Assembly: GCA_965262255.1 (NCBI GenBank)
Contig: OZ253505.1
Location: 2,604,001-2,668,000, forward strand
DNA length: 64,000 nt
Direction: 5' to 3'
Source of the DNA: JANQQC01 sp965262255
GTDB lineage: Bacteria > Pseudomonadota > Alphaproteobacteria > Caulobacterales > Hyphomonadaceae
Below are positions 1-7,608 of the stretch, one piece after another (the first letter of the stretch is position 1; every line of letters begins with the position of its first letter). The notes beneath the pieces are model-generated. The model made no database searches, was not told the origin of the DNA, and saw nothing but the letters and a program-made list of their open reading frames with translations. Position numbers and translations under genes: made by a program.

Positions 1-198
1 GTTAATGAAATGAACAGACAGCGCAATAGTATCGCACACCACGAACCTATATTTATGAGAGACCTGTTTGACGACTATAACACGATACTAAAGATACTGG
101 GTTGGATTTCTCCGAAATCCCGTGACTGGGTCATTAAATTTTCGCGTATACCTGAGGTGCTGGCCGAGCGCGAATCAATCAACCTGTTAAAATTATGA
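1..198 (+). CDS. Abi-family (AbiD/F-like) HEPN protein, C-terminal part only
   Basis: The reading frame is open from base 1, so the gene begins left of the window and only about the last 65 codons are seen. The visible part contains RNSIAHHEPI, an R-x4-H motif of the HEPN RNase type. It aligns along its length with the C-terminus of the intact Abi gene at 2214-2933: both have R-N-x-I-A-H-x-E-P-I, then a helix ending W-[MI]-S-P, then a final V-L-x-x-R segment. The role inferred is an abortive-infection or toxin RNase. The missing 5' part decides whether this copy is intact. Family assignment rests on motif and paralogy seen here; no search was run. Confidence 0.7.
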   Translation, partial: VNEMNRQRNSIAHHEPIFMRDLFDDYNTILKILGWISPKSRDWVIKFSRIPEVLAERESINLLKL

Positions 199-894
199 TT
201 CTATCTATATAAGATGGAACTGGAATATCTGGCTTCCGACAATCCTGCCGGGAGCGAATCTAAACTGTTGCAAAATTTCAAAACAAGAAAGAAACTCAAG
301 AAGATTTCGTTTTTTGCGTTACTCAGCCAAGAGAATCAACTTTTTTCCTCTGAAATTTGTGTAAATTTCCAAATTCAAGGACAACTGATGTATTTCGCAA
401 CAGTCTCGAATCATTTATCGGCTTGTTCAATACTAATTCGGTTACTTTCTTACTCGTCGATTCAATTTGCTTGAAGGTATTATGATCAACATAGCCGCTA
501 AATTGACCGTTCAACTCCTAACGCTGGTGGGGGGGGGCCAAACTTTAACTTTTTTCTAGAAACAGTTTGTTTTACTATCGTTAAAACTTTGGATACCAGC
601 TGTAACGCAATGCCTTTCTTCAGTCTCTATCTTATCCTCCAAATATACACAATAGACAAGGAATTTCTCAGGCTACTGCTATAACGAAGATACTGAACGG
701 ACGATTATCATCCAATATAGTGAAGAAGTTTTTTAGGTTTGCTTGTCTAGAGTCTAGAATCCTTTTCGTCAAAATTTGATGCATCAACTTCCCAACTTTC
801 TGTTACATAGTCAAATAAGGATAGGCCACACACTCAAATACTTTGCTGGCAATCCGTAGCAAGTTAACCAAGGCGATTATATAGATGACTACGT
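199..894. other. Stretch without a recognisable gene; contains a G9 tract
   Basis: I see no convincing gene between the Abi fragment and the tnpB debris. Short open frames on both strands lack ribosome binding sites and resemble nothing I recognise. A run of nine G at about 529-537 stands out in AT-leaning DNA. The region looks like decayed or shuffled DNA between mobile or defence remnants. Confidence 0.5.
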
Positions 895-965
895 GGTCAT
901 TATATCTTTATTGGCTCTAAAGGCATCATCCCAAACAGAACTTGAAGCTCCGTCCAAGTCACTGC
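895..965 (-). repeat. Dispersed ~70 bp repeat, copy 1 (next to tnpB fragment)
   Basis: Read on the minus strand, this segment matches 37936-38005 on the plus strand at roughly four bases in five. It includes the shared block GAGCTTCAAGTTCTGTTTGG and the shared end TAAAGATATAATG. It lies directly 3' of the tnpB-like fragment. It may be a shared end or a conserved 3' region of an IS200/IS605-type element, but that link is inference; only the repeat itself is seen. Confidence 0.55.
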
Positions 966-969
966 CTGT

Positions 970-1191
970 TTAGGACACAACACTTCGGAACTCGCCGAAT
1001 GTAAACCTAATCTTATGATTTAATCCCTTGAACCTTGGTTTACCACCTTCTTTCGTATAGACTCTCATGAACACATTCCATAATCGCTTCAACACAAAGC
1101 GTTGCGACGAAACATTACACCGCGCAAGCACTTCGTCTGTCTCGCGTAGCTCCTTTAGAAGGCTATAACAGATCCTATCCCCGGGGCGCAT
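970..1191 (-). pseudogene. TnpB/OrfB-like transposase fragment (IS200/IS605 type)
   Basis: The 73-codon frame contains a stretch typical of the N-terminal domain of TnpB/OrfB proteins. It shows SSQRFVLKRLW, then a short aromatic-basic helix, then GGKPRFKG and a beta-strand-like IRFTF. TnpB proteins are usually about 350-400 residues and carry a RuvC-like nuclease plus a zinc ribbon. None of that follows here, since the frame ends at 970. I read it as a decayed remnant of an RNA-guided nuclease transposon gene. No matching tnpA is visible. The assignment rests on the PRFK motif and its spacing. Confidence 0.55.
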
Positions 1192-1481
1192 GCGAATAGC
1201 AGAGGCATCCCCAAGGTCTTCATTTACACCTTAGCATCTATTTTCAGTTACCTAACGGTTTAAATTGTCACATTTACTGACATGTGCCTTAATGTTCTCA
1301 AGTTGTGAAAGCGTTCGGCATTCGGTATTAGTTCGTAGTTTGATCGTAAATACTTCAAAGATACGTGTTCAGTCCAGTTCGTTGTAGAACAATTTAAAGA
1401 GATAGTTCCATCGAATGCTCCCGTCGTAGGCATAGATGTAGGTATTTGCTCTTTGGCTGCATTATCTAACGTTACTGAAAT
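1192..1481. other. Stretch without a recognisable gene upstream of the first Abi RNA
   Basis: No coding region is supported. The last ~20 bases (ATCTAAC then a G-rich start) resemble the sequence just upstream of the second RNA copy near 2131-2154. The duplicated module may therefore begin slightly upstream of the hairpin. Confidence 0.4.
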
Positions 1482-1530
1482 GGGCGGCTCCGGGAACTTA
1501 CCTCAAGCGGCAGAGGTTCCCCCGGAGCCT
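1482..1530 (+). ncRNA. abiF-type structured RNA, orphan copy 1
   Basis: A perfect 9 bp stem pairs GGCTCCGGG (1486-1494) with CCCGGAGCC (1521-1529). Inside is an asymmetric internal loop (AACTT on the left, TCC on the right), then an inner stem ACCTC/GAGGT (1500-1504 with 1513-1517) closing the loop AAGCGGCA. The second copy at 2154-2198 keeps the same architecture and core CTTACCTCAAGCGGCA with a compensatory change in the outer stem. The GGAG of the right arm lies 9 nt before an ATG at 1537, so folding would also hide a ribosome binding site. From memory, a computationally predicted abiF RNA motif lies upstream of abiF genes; I infer this is that class. Confidence 0.7.
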
Positions 1531-1536
1531 ATACCC

Positions 1537-1632
1537 ATGTCAATAGTGACTATACTAGATTTTGTCAATAAAAATTTAATGAATAGTCACAAATTTTTTG
1601 ATTGGAAGCATCTATCTGACGATGATTATTAA
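1537..1632 (+). pseudogene. Truncated 5' end of an AbiF-like gene
   Basis: An ATG just after the RNA hairpin opens a 31-codon frame. Its product resembles the first ~30 residues of the intact Abi protein at 2214: both begin M-S, both reach a K-H-x-S-[DE]-D motif at the same distance, and both follow the same RNA. The frame then hits TAA and a second TAA, and a 99 bp MITE starts 10 bases later at 1643. I cannot find the rest of the gene after the MITE. This is therefore a decayed second unit whose RNA remains structurally intact. Confidence 0.65.
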
Positions 1633-1642
1633 TAACATATTA

Positions 1643-1741
1643 GAGCATTTTCCGATCAAGTAGTCTCGTATTCTCTCTAATCATTCTTAGTCTAAGGGGA
1701 ACAGAACCCCAAAATAGACGCAACTTGATAGGAAATTGCTT
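1643..1741 (+). mobile_element. 99 bp MITE, copy A
   Basis: The element begins GAGCATTTTCCGATCAAGT and ends with its imperfect inverted repeat (ACTTGATAGGAAATTGCTT), flanked on both sides by TA (1641-1642 and 1742-1743). A second element of identical length, in opposite orientation and also between TA dinucleotides, lies at 45842-45940. The two share the terminal ~20 bases and an internal AGAACCCC followed by AAAT. TA duplication and short terminal repeats suggest mobilisation by an IS630/Tc1- or IS5-group transposase, not present in this window. It sits at the break point of the AbiF-like fragment. Confidence 0.75.
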
Positions 1742-2150
1742 TAATTAACGTCACAAGATAACCAATTAACCTCGGCTCTACAGTAGGGGAGGACGATTAG
1801 ATTCGTTCTGCAATTTTAATCTGCCCGGAATATTCATAAAGTAATTAAGTCAGAATTCATAGCATTTACCCAATTAGGACGAAATTTGATGACGTATGGT
1901 ATTGAGAAAACATAGAAACACCGACTTCTAGTAGTTTACCTTGAAACGCACCGGTCTTAGGATAGTTTACCCACACAAGCTTAATAGATTTACGGTCAAA
2001 ACATCTGATATAATTGCTAGGTTCTGTGTATTTGTTAAGAGGCAAAAACATCGCAATCGGTGGTGTCGGAAGCTAAACTTCAGATACGCCGGAATACACC
2101 ATCCGCAGTCACCTTTCCTAGGAATAAGACAATCTAACTCGTTCAAAAAA
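1742..2150. other. Non-coding stretch between MITE A and the second Abi RNA
   Basis: No convincing gene is seen. I looked for the continuation of the truncated AbiF frame and could not align it. Some short open frames exist on both strands without ribosome binding sites. Confidence 0.4.
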
Positions 2151-2199
2151 AGGTGGCCCCGGCACTTACCTCAAGCGGCATAGGTGACCCCGGGGCCCG
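2151..2199 (+). ncRNA. abiF-type structured RNA, copy 2 (cognate of intact Abi gene)
   Basis: An 8 bp perfect outer stem pairs GGCCCCGG (2155-2162) with CCGGGGCC (2190-2197). An internal loop (CACTT left, GACC right) leads to an inner stem ACCT/AGGT (2168-2171 with 2182-2185) and a loop containing CAAGCGGCAT. Compared with copy 1, the outer stem swaps a T:A pair for C:G on both sides, which preserves pairing; the core is unchanged. The hairpin ends about 16 nt before the Abi ATG at 2214. By analogy with AbiF systems it may act as the RNA antitoxin or regulator of the downstream HEPN protein. That role is inference. Confidence 0.75.
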
Positions 2200-2213
2200 T
2201 GAGGATTCTTCTA

Positions 2214-2933
2214 ATGTCAAATTCAAAAATTGTCAACTCGTCAGATCTAAAGATTCTGAATAAATTTTCTTACCAGAAGCATCCATCAGAAGACCGTCTT
2301 CGCTTTTACTTGCAATACTGTGATAACGATCGAGGTTTAGCGATAAGGCTGTATGGCTGGAATATCGCCATCAGCGCCGCACTATATCCTCTGTTGCAAA
2401 TTTTTGAGGTTACATTGCGTGAATCACTTATATATGCTTTAGAGAATCGATTTGGACTCGATTGGTACAACGATATTGAAGACCTCTTGGACCCCTGGAC
2501 TATTAAAAAGATTGACGAATGCCGAGCGGGACTACACCAAGGTAGCAGAAAATCATCAATGTTGTCCATCGCAAACAAGTTTTCCTTGGGATTTTGGGTT
2601 TCACTTGTTGCCCCAAAACGAGAACAATTCTATACGGGCAAAGTTTCAAATTTAGACTTGAATCTATGGAGCCCAGCAATTCGTGGTGCTTTCCCTTATG
2701 GCGAAAATCTGAATCAAAAACTTGTCAAATCTAATTTACTTAGAATCAAAAGATTACGAAACTTGATCGCTCATTATGAACCAATTTACCTACGTGAACT
2801 TGAGGTGGAATACCAAATTATTCTTGATACGCTGAGCTGGATGTCACCAGAGATTCACAGTTGGGTAGTCGAACGTTCAAGAGTTATAGACGTACTGAAA
2901 CAACGAAACAACCCTTCTTTTGTGAAATTTTAA
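2214..2933 (+). CDS. AbiF-like abortive-infection protein with HEPN RNase motif
   Basis: This 239-residue protein has the layout of Abi (AbiD/AbiF) proteins: an N-terminal region with L-Y-G-W-N and a helix FEVTLRESL (about 56-75), then a D-W-Y segment. A C-terminal helix bears RNLIAHYEP, an R-x4-H HEPN motif at about 182-187. HEPN Abi proteins are thought to be RNases that cause growth arrest on phage infection. I chose ATG 2214, preceded by AGGA at 2202-2205. An upstream GTG at 2184 lies inside the RNA hairpin and is unlikely. The gene follows the structured RNA and has two decayed relatives upstream. The family call is from motifs; the specific AbiF subgroup is inference supported by the RNA. 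Confidence 0.8.
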   Translation: MSNSKIVNSSDLKILNKFSYQKHPSEDRLRFYLQYCDNDRGLAIRLYGWNIAISAALYPLLQIFEVTLRESLIYALENRFGLDWYNDIEDLLDPWTIKKIDECRAGLHQGSRKSSMLSIANKFSLGFWVSLVAPKREQFYTGKVSNLDLNLWSPAIRGAFPYGENLNQKLVKSNLLRIKRLRNLIAHYEPIYLRELEVEYQIILDTLSWMSPEIHSWVVERSRVIDVLKQRNNPSFVKF

Positions 2934-3150
2934 CTGGAAGCCAGCGCAAACTCGTAGTAGAATAAGCTTAAAAGAGTTTTATCTATGGTTTTCGCGTATC
3001 GATTAAAGAATATGAATGCAAAAAGTTGTTGACATTTAGCAAAATTTGTTGATACTTCACTGGAGCAGAATAAAGTTTGGGCTACAAGCGAATTTTCGGT
3101 CTTTGCAGAAATTATCGGTTTATTCCTCTACAAAATTTGGAGAGTCAGAA

Positions 3151-3480
3151 ATGCCTATGCGCATTCACGATTACAACGCTTTCGGTCCGATTTCGTTGGA
3201 CACAATTGCAGAGAGTGATTTGCCTAAATTTCCAGGGGTCTACGTTGTTCTTGGAGATATAGAGGGTACTAAGGGGTGGAAGGTTATAGATGTTGGGCAG
3301 ACTAAGAATTTAAATTTGAGGTTTCAGTACAACGACGATAGAGTTCGATCTTGGAAGAAGCAGGGGTTTGACAATATCGGCGTTGCCGTAATCTACCAAA
3401 AGAATTACAAGCATAGAATGGAAATCTTGAACCAACTGAGAGATTACTATGATCCTCCGTGTGGATTGATCGAGATTTAA
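3151..3480 (+). CDS. Small GIY-YIG-like nuclease-fold protein, copy 1
   Basis: This 109-residue protein shows a degenerate GIY-YIG fold: PGVYVVLG (about 28-35) for the GIY strand, VIDVGQT (45-51) for the YIG strand, then R57. E91 sits in a helix, followed by DPPCG where GIY-YIG domains have their PPxN end. The second-motif tyrosine is replaced by aspartate (DVG), so activity is uncertain. ATG 3151 follows GGAGAG at 3139-3144; a longer frame from 3046 lacks a ribosome site. A close paralog follows 135 bp downstream. Role unknown: a nuclease, or an inactive DNA- or RNA-binding derivative. Confidence 0.7.
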   Translation: MPMRIHDYNAFGPISLDTIAESDLPKFPGVYVVLGDIEGTKGWKVIDVGQTKNLNLRFQYNDDRVRSWKKQGFDNIGVAVIYQKNYKHRMEILNQLRDYYDPPCGLIEI

Positions 3481-3615
3481 AACCTCATTTTACTTTACGA
3501 AGTTGATTATAAACTGACCTCAGTTGCGCAGTGTTTTTTCCAGTAGGGGGAGGGTCGCTTTCGACATTGTGCCGTGATTTTAACTGTTTATTGGGTACAA
3601 CTAAAGGAGACTGAT

Positions 3616-3966
3616 ATGCCTCTAAAGATATACAAGTACAACGCATTTGGCCCTTATAACCTCAGCACAATTGCCGAAAGCGACATCCCCGTTTTTCCCG
3701 GGGTGTTTGTGATTCTTGGCGATATAGAGGGAACTGATGACTGGAAAGTCATAGATGTTGGGCAAACCAAAAATTTAAGGCAACGTTTGCAGTACAATGA
3801 CGAGAGAGTGCGGTCTTGGTGGAAACAAGGTTTTACCAATATTGCTGTAGGGGTAATCTACCAAAAAAACTACAAAAGTAGATTGAGAATGGAGCAAGAT
3901 TTGCGAGATCACTTTAATCCTCCTTGCGGTTGGGAGAAAAAGTCATCAACTGAAACTCAAGCGTAA
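3616..3966 (+). CDS. Small GIY-YIG-like nuclease-fold protein, copy 2
   Basis: The 116-residue protein is a close paralog of the one at 3151-3480. It shares an N-terminal Y-N-A-F-G-P segment, PGVFVILG, W-K-V-I-D-V-G-Q-T-K-N-L, the catalytic-type R and E positions, and N-P-P-C-G near the end, with a longer polar tail. ATG 3616 is preceded by AAAGGAG with good spacing. Its last ~21 bases overlap the convergent 3' end of waaA. Tandem duplication with divergence suggests either a fast-evolving accessory function or a nuclease plus a modified partner. No function is assigned. Confidence 0.7.
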   Translation: MPLKIYKYNAFGPYNLSTIAESDIPVFPGVFVILGDIEGTDDWKVIDVGQTKNLRQRLQYNDERVRSWWKQGFTNIAVGVIYQKNYKSRLRMEQDLRDHFNPPCGWEKKSSTETQA

Positions 3967-5220
3967 GTGTGTCGCAATCAATTCAACAGTGAATTTCATA
4001 GGTTGTTCAGCTTCGTTCAAGTACTCTGCGACCGCCTGTTTGTCGATTCTATTGAATACACCTTGAAGGTGTGTATCAATTGCTCGCGTTAAACCAACTT
4101 TGTCGGTTGCGAAAGTGAGTACACCAAACTTACTCAGTCGATTGAAATCTTCTTCAAAGTTAAATCCATGCGCTCCAGTTATGACTGGCTTACCGAGACG
4201 AATCGGTTCAAATGGGTTGTGTCCGCCAATGTCCGGCTGAGAAGCCCCACCAAGAAATATTGCATCCCCAAGTCGATACCATAGACCAAGATCGCCAAGC
4301 GTATCTGCGACTAAGACATTCGTAGATTGGGATAAGTTCTTGTCAATCGAGTAACGCTGTGTGAGAAAACCAAATCCTTCGACGAGTTTCGAAATCTGAA
4401 ATCCGCGTTCAGGATGCCGAGGGGCAATAATTAACGCAGGACGAGGAGAAAGCGATTTATAAACCTCTAAGATCAGTTCTTCTTCGCCAGGGTGCGTAGA
4501 GGTCGCAACTATACATTTTCGCTTCCCGATAAATGTACTCTTTAATCTGTCTAAAACAAGTTCATCAACTGCAAGCGGTGGGAGAGATGACTTTAGATTG
4601 GCAACATGGCGAATACTCCCATTTGCAAACTGCTGTAAACCCGAATATGTCACCTCGTCTGAACAAATAATTTCATCAAATCCGCCAAATAATGATCTCG
4701 CCATTTGTCTCCACATGCGCCATCCACGGAGGCTTTTTTCTGTCAATCGACCGTTGATCAAGATACTTCTTGTTCCAAAATTGCGAGCCCTCATAAGCAG
4801 ATTAGGCCATATTTCTCCTTCCACTAGTACCAATAAGTTTGGTTTCCAATGCTTTACAAACCGGTTTGAAATATTCGGAGTGTCAAAGGGAGCCATCTGA
4901 TGAATTGTATCTGGCAGTTTCTGATCATCAATGATTCTTGCTGAAGTTACTGTCTGACTAGTGTGAAGAATGACTAGATTTTCAGGAAAAGCGCTTCTAA
5001 CTCTCCGTATAACTTCTAACGCAACGATACTTTCGCCGACACTCGCACTATGAATCCACAACAAATTGCCGGTTGGACGGGACAAAAGCTTCTTTGCTAA
5101 TCGTTCATTTCGACGATTAGGGTCTTCTTTCTTGCTTGCGACCCTAAATTTTAGTATCAAACCAATGAACGGTTCAATTAACCTAGTGATGAGATTGTAA
5201 AGAAGTAACCCAAGTGCCAT
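3946..5220 (-). CDS. waaA: 3-deoxy-D-manno-octulosonic acid (KDO) transferase
   Basis: This inner-membrane GT-B glycosyltransferase adds KDO from CMP-KDO to a lipid A precursor in LPS core synthesis. The 424 residues match the family length. An N-terminal membrane anchor is followed by HSASVGE (57-63, holding the catalytic-type glutamate), EGEIWPN (134-140), STHPGEE (241-247) and the nucleotide-site GGHNPFEP (332-339). It lies 8 bp downstream of the DUF374 acyltransferase gene, in an operon with the histidine kinase further upstream. The usual next neighbour lpxK is absent; instead the gene converges on the GIY-YIG pair. Confidence 0.95.
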   Translation of the reverse strand: MALGLLLYNLITRLIEPFIGLILKFRVASKKEDPNRRNERLAKKLLSRPTGNLLWIHSASVGESIVALEVIRRVRSAFPENLVILHTSQTVTSARIIDDQKLPDTIHQMAPFDTPNISNRFVKHWKPNLLVLVEGEIWPNLLMRARNFGTRSILINGRLTEKSLRGWRMWRQMARSLFGGFDEIICSDEVTYSGLQQFANGSIRHVANLKSSLPPLAVDELVLDRLKSTFIGKRKCIVATSTHPGEEELILEVYKSLSPRPALIIAPRHPERGFQISKLVEGFGFLTQRYSIDKNLSQSTNVLVADTLGDLGLWYRLGDAIFLGGASQPDIGGHNPFEPIRLGKPVITGAHGFNFEEDFNRLSKFGVLTFATDKVGLTRAIDTHLQGVFNRIDKQAVAEYLNEAEQPMKFTVELIATHLRLSFS

Positions 5221-5228
5221 CGGTATGC

Positions 5229-6014
5229 CTATGGTGACGGACTTGCATTATTCTCGTCGGAAAAAAAATGCGGGAATGATAGTGGAAGGCCAACGGCTTC
5301 TTCTGCCTGACGGGTCGCAATATGCATGGCATTTTCAAAGCGTTTTCGGACAGATTCAGCATCCTCGTTAGGTCTTGCCTCAATTGGTGTACCGAATACA
5401 ATTGCTCCTTTGGTGAAGGGGTAGGGAACGACCAACCGATCCCAAGTTTTAAGTCGACGACAGGGTGAACTCGCGAAAATGAATGGTAACATTCGCGCAC
5501 CTGACTTTAGTGCTAACGTCACAGGCCCAATGGGAAGAACTCCCGCCGGTCCGCGAGGCCCATCAGGTGTAATACAGACGGAACCCCCCGTTCTTAGCCG
5601 ACGAATGGCGTGGACAGCCGCTTTGATTCCCCCTTTGTCGCGCTTCTTCGCTTTGTGTGCTTTAGAACCCCGGATTGAGACTAACCCAAGTAATTTCACA
5701 ACTGTCGCCATAGCGTCGCCTTCTGGTGACCACGAGTTCATTACAGCCATTGGCGATTTGATTCCCGGCCACTTGCCCATATCGTATGCCCAGCCTGCAG
5801 GCATCTGAATAATCATTGAGTGCCAAGACGCGACAAGCATACCTTCGTCCTTAGCCCAAGCGGCTTTAGCTTCCTCTCGACCGATAACTGTCCATCTGAT
5901 GGTGCGATGACAAAATACCATGTATGCCCACACAACCCATCCAATGATTGTAGTTGCAAATTTTGATTTGAAGAATGCTTTGAGCATTAAGATAATCCAA
6001 ACCTGATTATTCAT
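5229..6014 (-). CDS. DUF374-family lysophospholipid acyltransferase-like protein
   Basis: The 261-residue protein carries the DUF374 pattern. It has an N-terminal hydrophobic segment, a WHS motif (about 64-66) in place of the PlsC HxxxxD box, and TPDGPRGP (149-156) followed by an alanine-rich strand. A G-T-P-I segment lies near residue 210. Such genes often sit beside waaA and are thought to acylate a lipid A or phospholipid intermediate, although the exact substrate is not established. It lies 8 bp upstream of waaA and about 50 bp downstream of the sensor kinase gene, consistent with an envelope operon. Confidence 0.85.
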   Translation of the reverse strand: MNNQVWIILMLKAFFKSKFATTIIGWVVWAYMVFCHRTIRWTVIGREEAKAAWAKDEGMLVASWHSMIIQMPAGWAYDMGKWPGIKSPMAVMNSWSPEGDAMATVVKLLGLVSIRGSKAHKAKKRDKGGIKAAVHAIRRLRTGGSVCITPDGPRGPAGVLPIGPVTLALKSGARMLPFIFASSPCRRLKTWDRLVVPYPFTKGAIVFGTPIEARPNEDAESVRKRFENAMHIATRQAEEAVGLPLSFPHFFSDENNASPSP

Positions 6015-6062
6015 TATGGTGAAAGGAAAACTGGAAGAATCAGATTCTAAATCAATACTGTT

Positions 6063-7382
6063 CTAGGCGGGAATTTTTAATTCGACTCTCAAACCGCCTG
6101 AAGAGCGATTCTCAATATTTAATTTGCCGCCATGCGATCTCGCGACATCTGACGCAATCGCTAACCCTAACCCTGCTCCGGCTTTATTTTGAGATCGAGC
6201 CGAATCGAGCCTAGAAAAGGGTTGCATAGCCTCCTTGAGCAAGCTTGGATCAATCCCCGGTCCGTCATCGTCAACCGTAATACTAACTTCGGATTCCGAA
6301 ACTTGAAGGTCAAGATCTACTTTCTGCGCGTAATAAAGGGCATTATCAATTAGATTGGTAACGGCGCGTTTTATCCTACTTCTTCGTCCATTAATGTTTG
6401 CGTCCGGACAGTCTCGAATAGAGATTCGATCAGTATTAAAAGCGCCTGCGACTTCTTGAAGTAAAACCAATCCGCTGAACGCAGTCTCGTCTTCACCATC
6501 TTCTTCTCTTGTAAAAGCTAAGTATTCATCAAGTAAGGCTTGCATATCTGCAATATCTCCGAGCATCGCTTGTTTCTCATCATTATCTGTTTGCATAGAC
6601 ACTGCGAGTTTGAGTCTTGTAAGCGGAGTTCGTAAATCGTGACTTACACCTGCCAACATTGCCGTTCGTTGCGATGTCGTGGCGGTGAGCTGTTCTTTCA
6701 TATCCATAACAGCTTGCGCTGCATCACGAATTTCTGTTGCTCCTGATGGTTTGAAATCTGCAATTTCTTGACCACGTCCTATCGCTTTCGCGGCCTCAGT
6801 TAGATTTAGGATCGAACGTACTTGAATTCGTAAGAATCCGTAGGCAACGATCGTCATTACAGTGCCAGCAAGCCAAACCCAGACCAAGAAGATATGACTG
6901 TTGATTGCGATCATTCTTTTGCGCGGGATAACAAATTCGATCGGTGCATGATCCGGAGGCAAAACACAAATCGAAACAGTTCCGACTGTTGTATCTTGCT
7001 TCCAGTTAAATGGATAATCAATAAATCCTGATAAATGTCGACGAATCTGACTACGATCAGAGGGAGCAGTCCGATATTCGTCAGATGAACAAGAACTAGG
7101 ATTGCTAATCGATGTTTCTAAGTGATCATACATTCTCTGGTTTAAAGCCTCTTCGTCTTCAAAATGTTTGTTTAGATCACTTAAATACATGGAAATAGTA
7201 CGTCCCATATGTTGCGTTAAACTACGATTCATTTGCTGTATATGAAAATCGTAATAGTACCAAGTCATTATAAAAAGAATGAGAACAACGGGAAAAAGGA
7301 AAATTAATGCCGTCCGTTTTCTTAAATCTGTCGGGGCAAGTCTACGAGCGGGGTTCATGATTTGATGACTTCGTATGATCAA
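6063..7382 (-). CDS. EnvZ-type sensor histidine kinase
   Basis: The 439-residue kinase has TM1 at about 24-42, a periplasmic domain to about 163, TM2 at about 164-185, HAMP to about 235, and a HisKA helix with H248 in SHDLRTPL. The ATPase domain has the N box NLIDNALY (343-350), DDGPGID (372-378) and GAGLGLA (402-408). It looks catalytically complete. No response regulator gene lies next to it, although EnvZ-like genes normally follow an ompR-like gene; upstream is 226 bp of apparently non-coding DNA. ATG 7382 is used; an internal ATG eight codons later is possible. Confidence 0.9.
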   Translation of the reverse strand: MIIRSHQIMNPARRLAPTDLRKRTALIFLFPVVLILFIMTWYYYDFHIQQMNRSLTQHMGRTISMYLSDLNKHFEDEEALNQRMYDHLETSISNPSSCSSDEYRTAPSDRSQIRRHLSGFIDYPFNWKQDTTVGTVSICVLPPDHAPIEFVIPRKRMIAINSHIFLVWVWLAGTVMTIVAYGFLRIQVRSILNLTEAAKAIGRGQEIADFKPSGATEIRDAAQAVMDMKEQLTATTSQRTAMLAGVSHDLRTPLTRLKLAVSMQTDNDEKQAMLGDIADMQALLDEYLAFTREEDGEDETAFSGLVLLQEVAGAFNTDRISIRDCPDANINGRRSRIKRAVTNLIDNALYYAQKVDLDLQVSESEVSITVDDDGPGIDPSLLKEAMQPFSRLDSARSQNKAGAGLGLAIASDVARSHGGKLNIENRSSGGLRVELKIPA

Positions 7383-7608
7383 TAAAGGTTAGTCGTTTGA
7401 GTGGGAATTCCAGAGGTATAGATTGTCCAGAAACGACTAAGGTATTGTCTGTAAATCCATCTAGTAGTGATTCAGTTCTTAAACTTAGTAGATAAGCGAC
7501 TCGGAGAATATGAATTCGATTTATGTCAGTAAAAAGTTTCGAGGAAACTGGTTCAAGGGGGAGTATCAGCGCAAAAAGAGAATGGTTAAATTTCTAACGC
7601 ACAGTACC

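Noticed and set aside
2184..2213. GTG start extending the AbiF-like protein upstream
   Set aside because: It lies inside the RNA hairpin, and the other copy aligns from the ATG only; AGGA fits ATG 2214.
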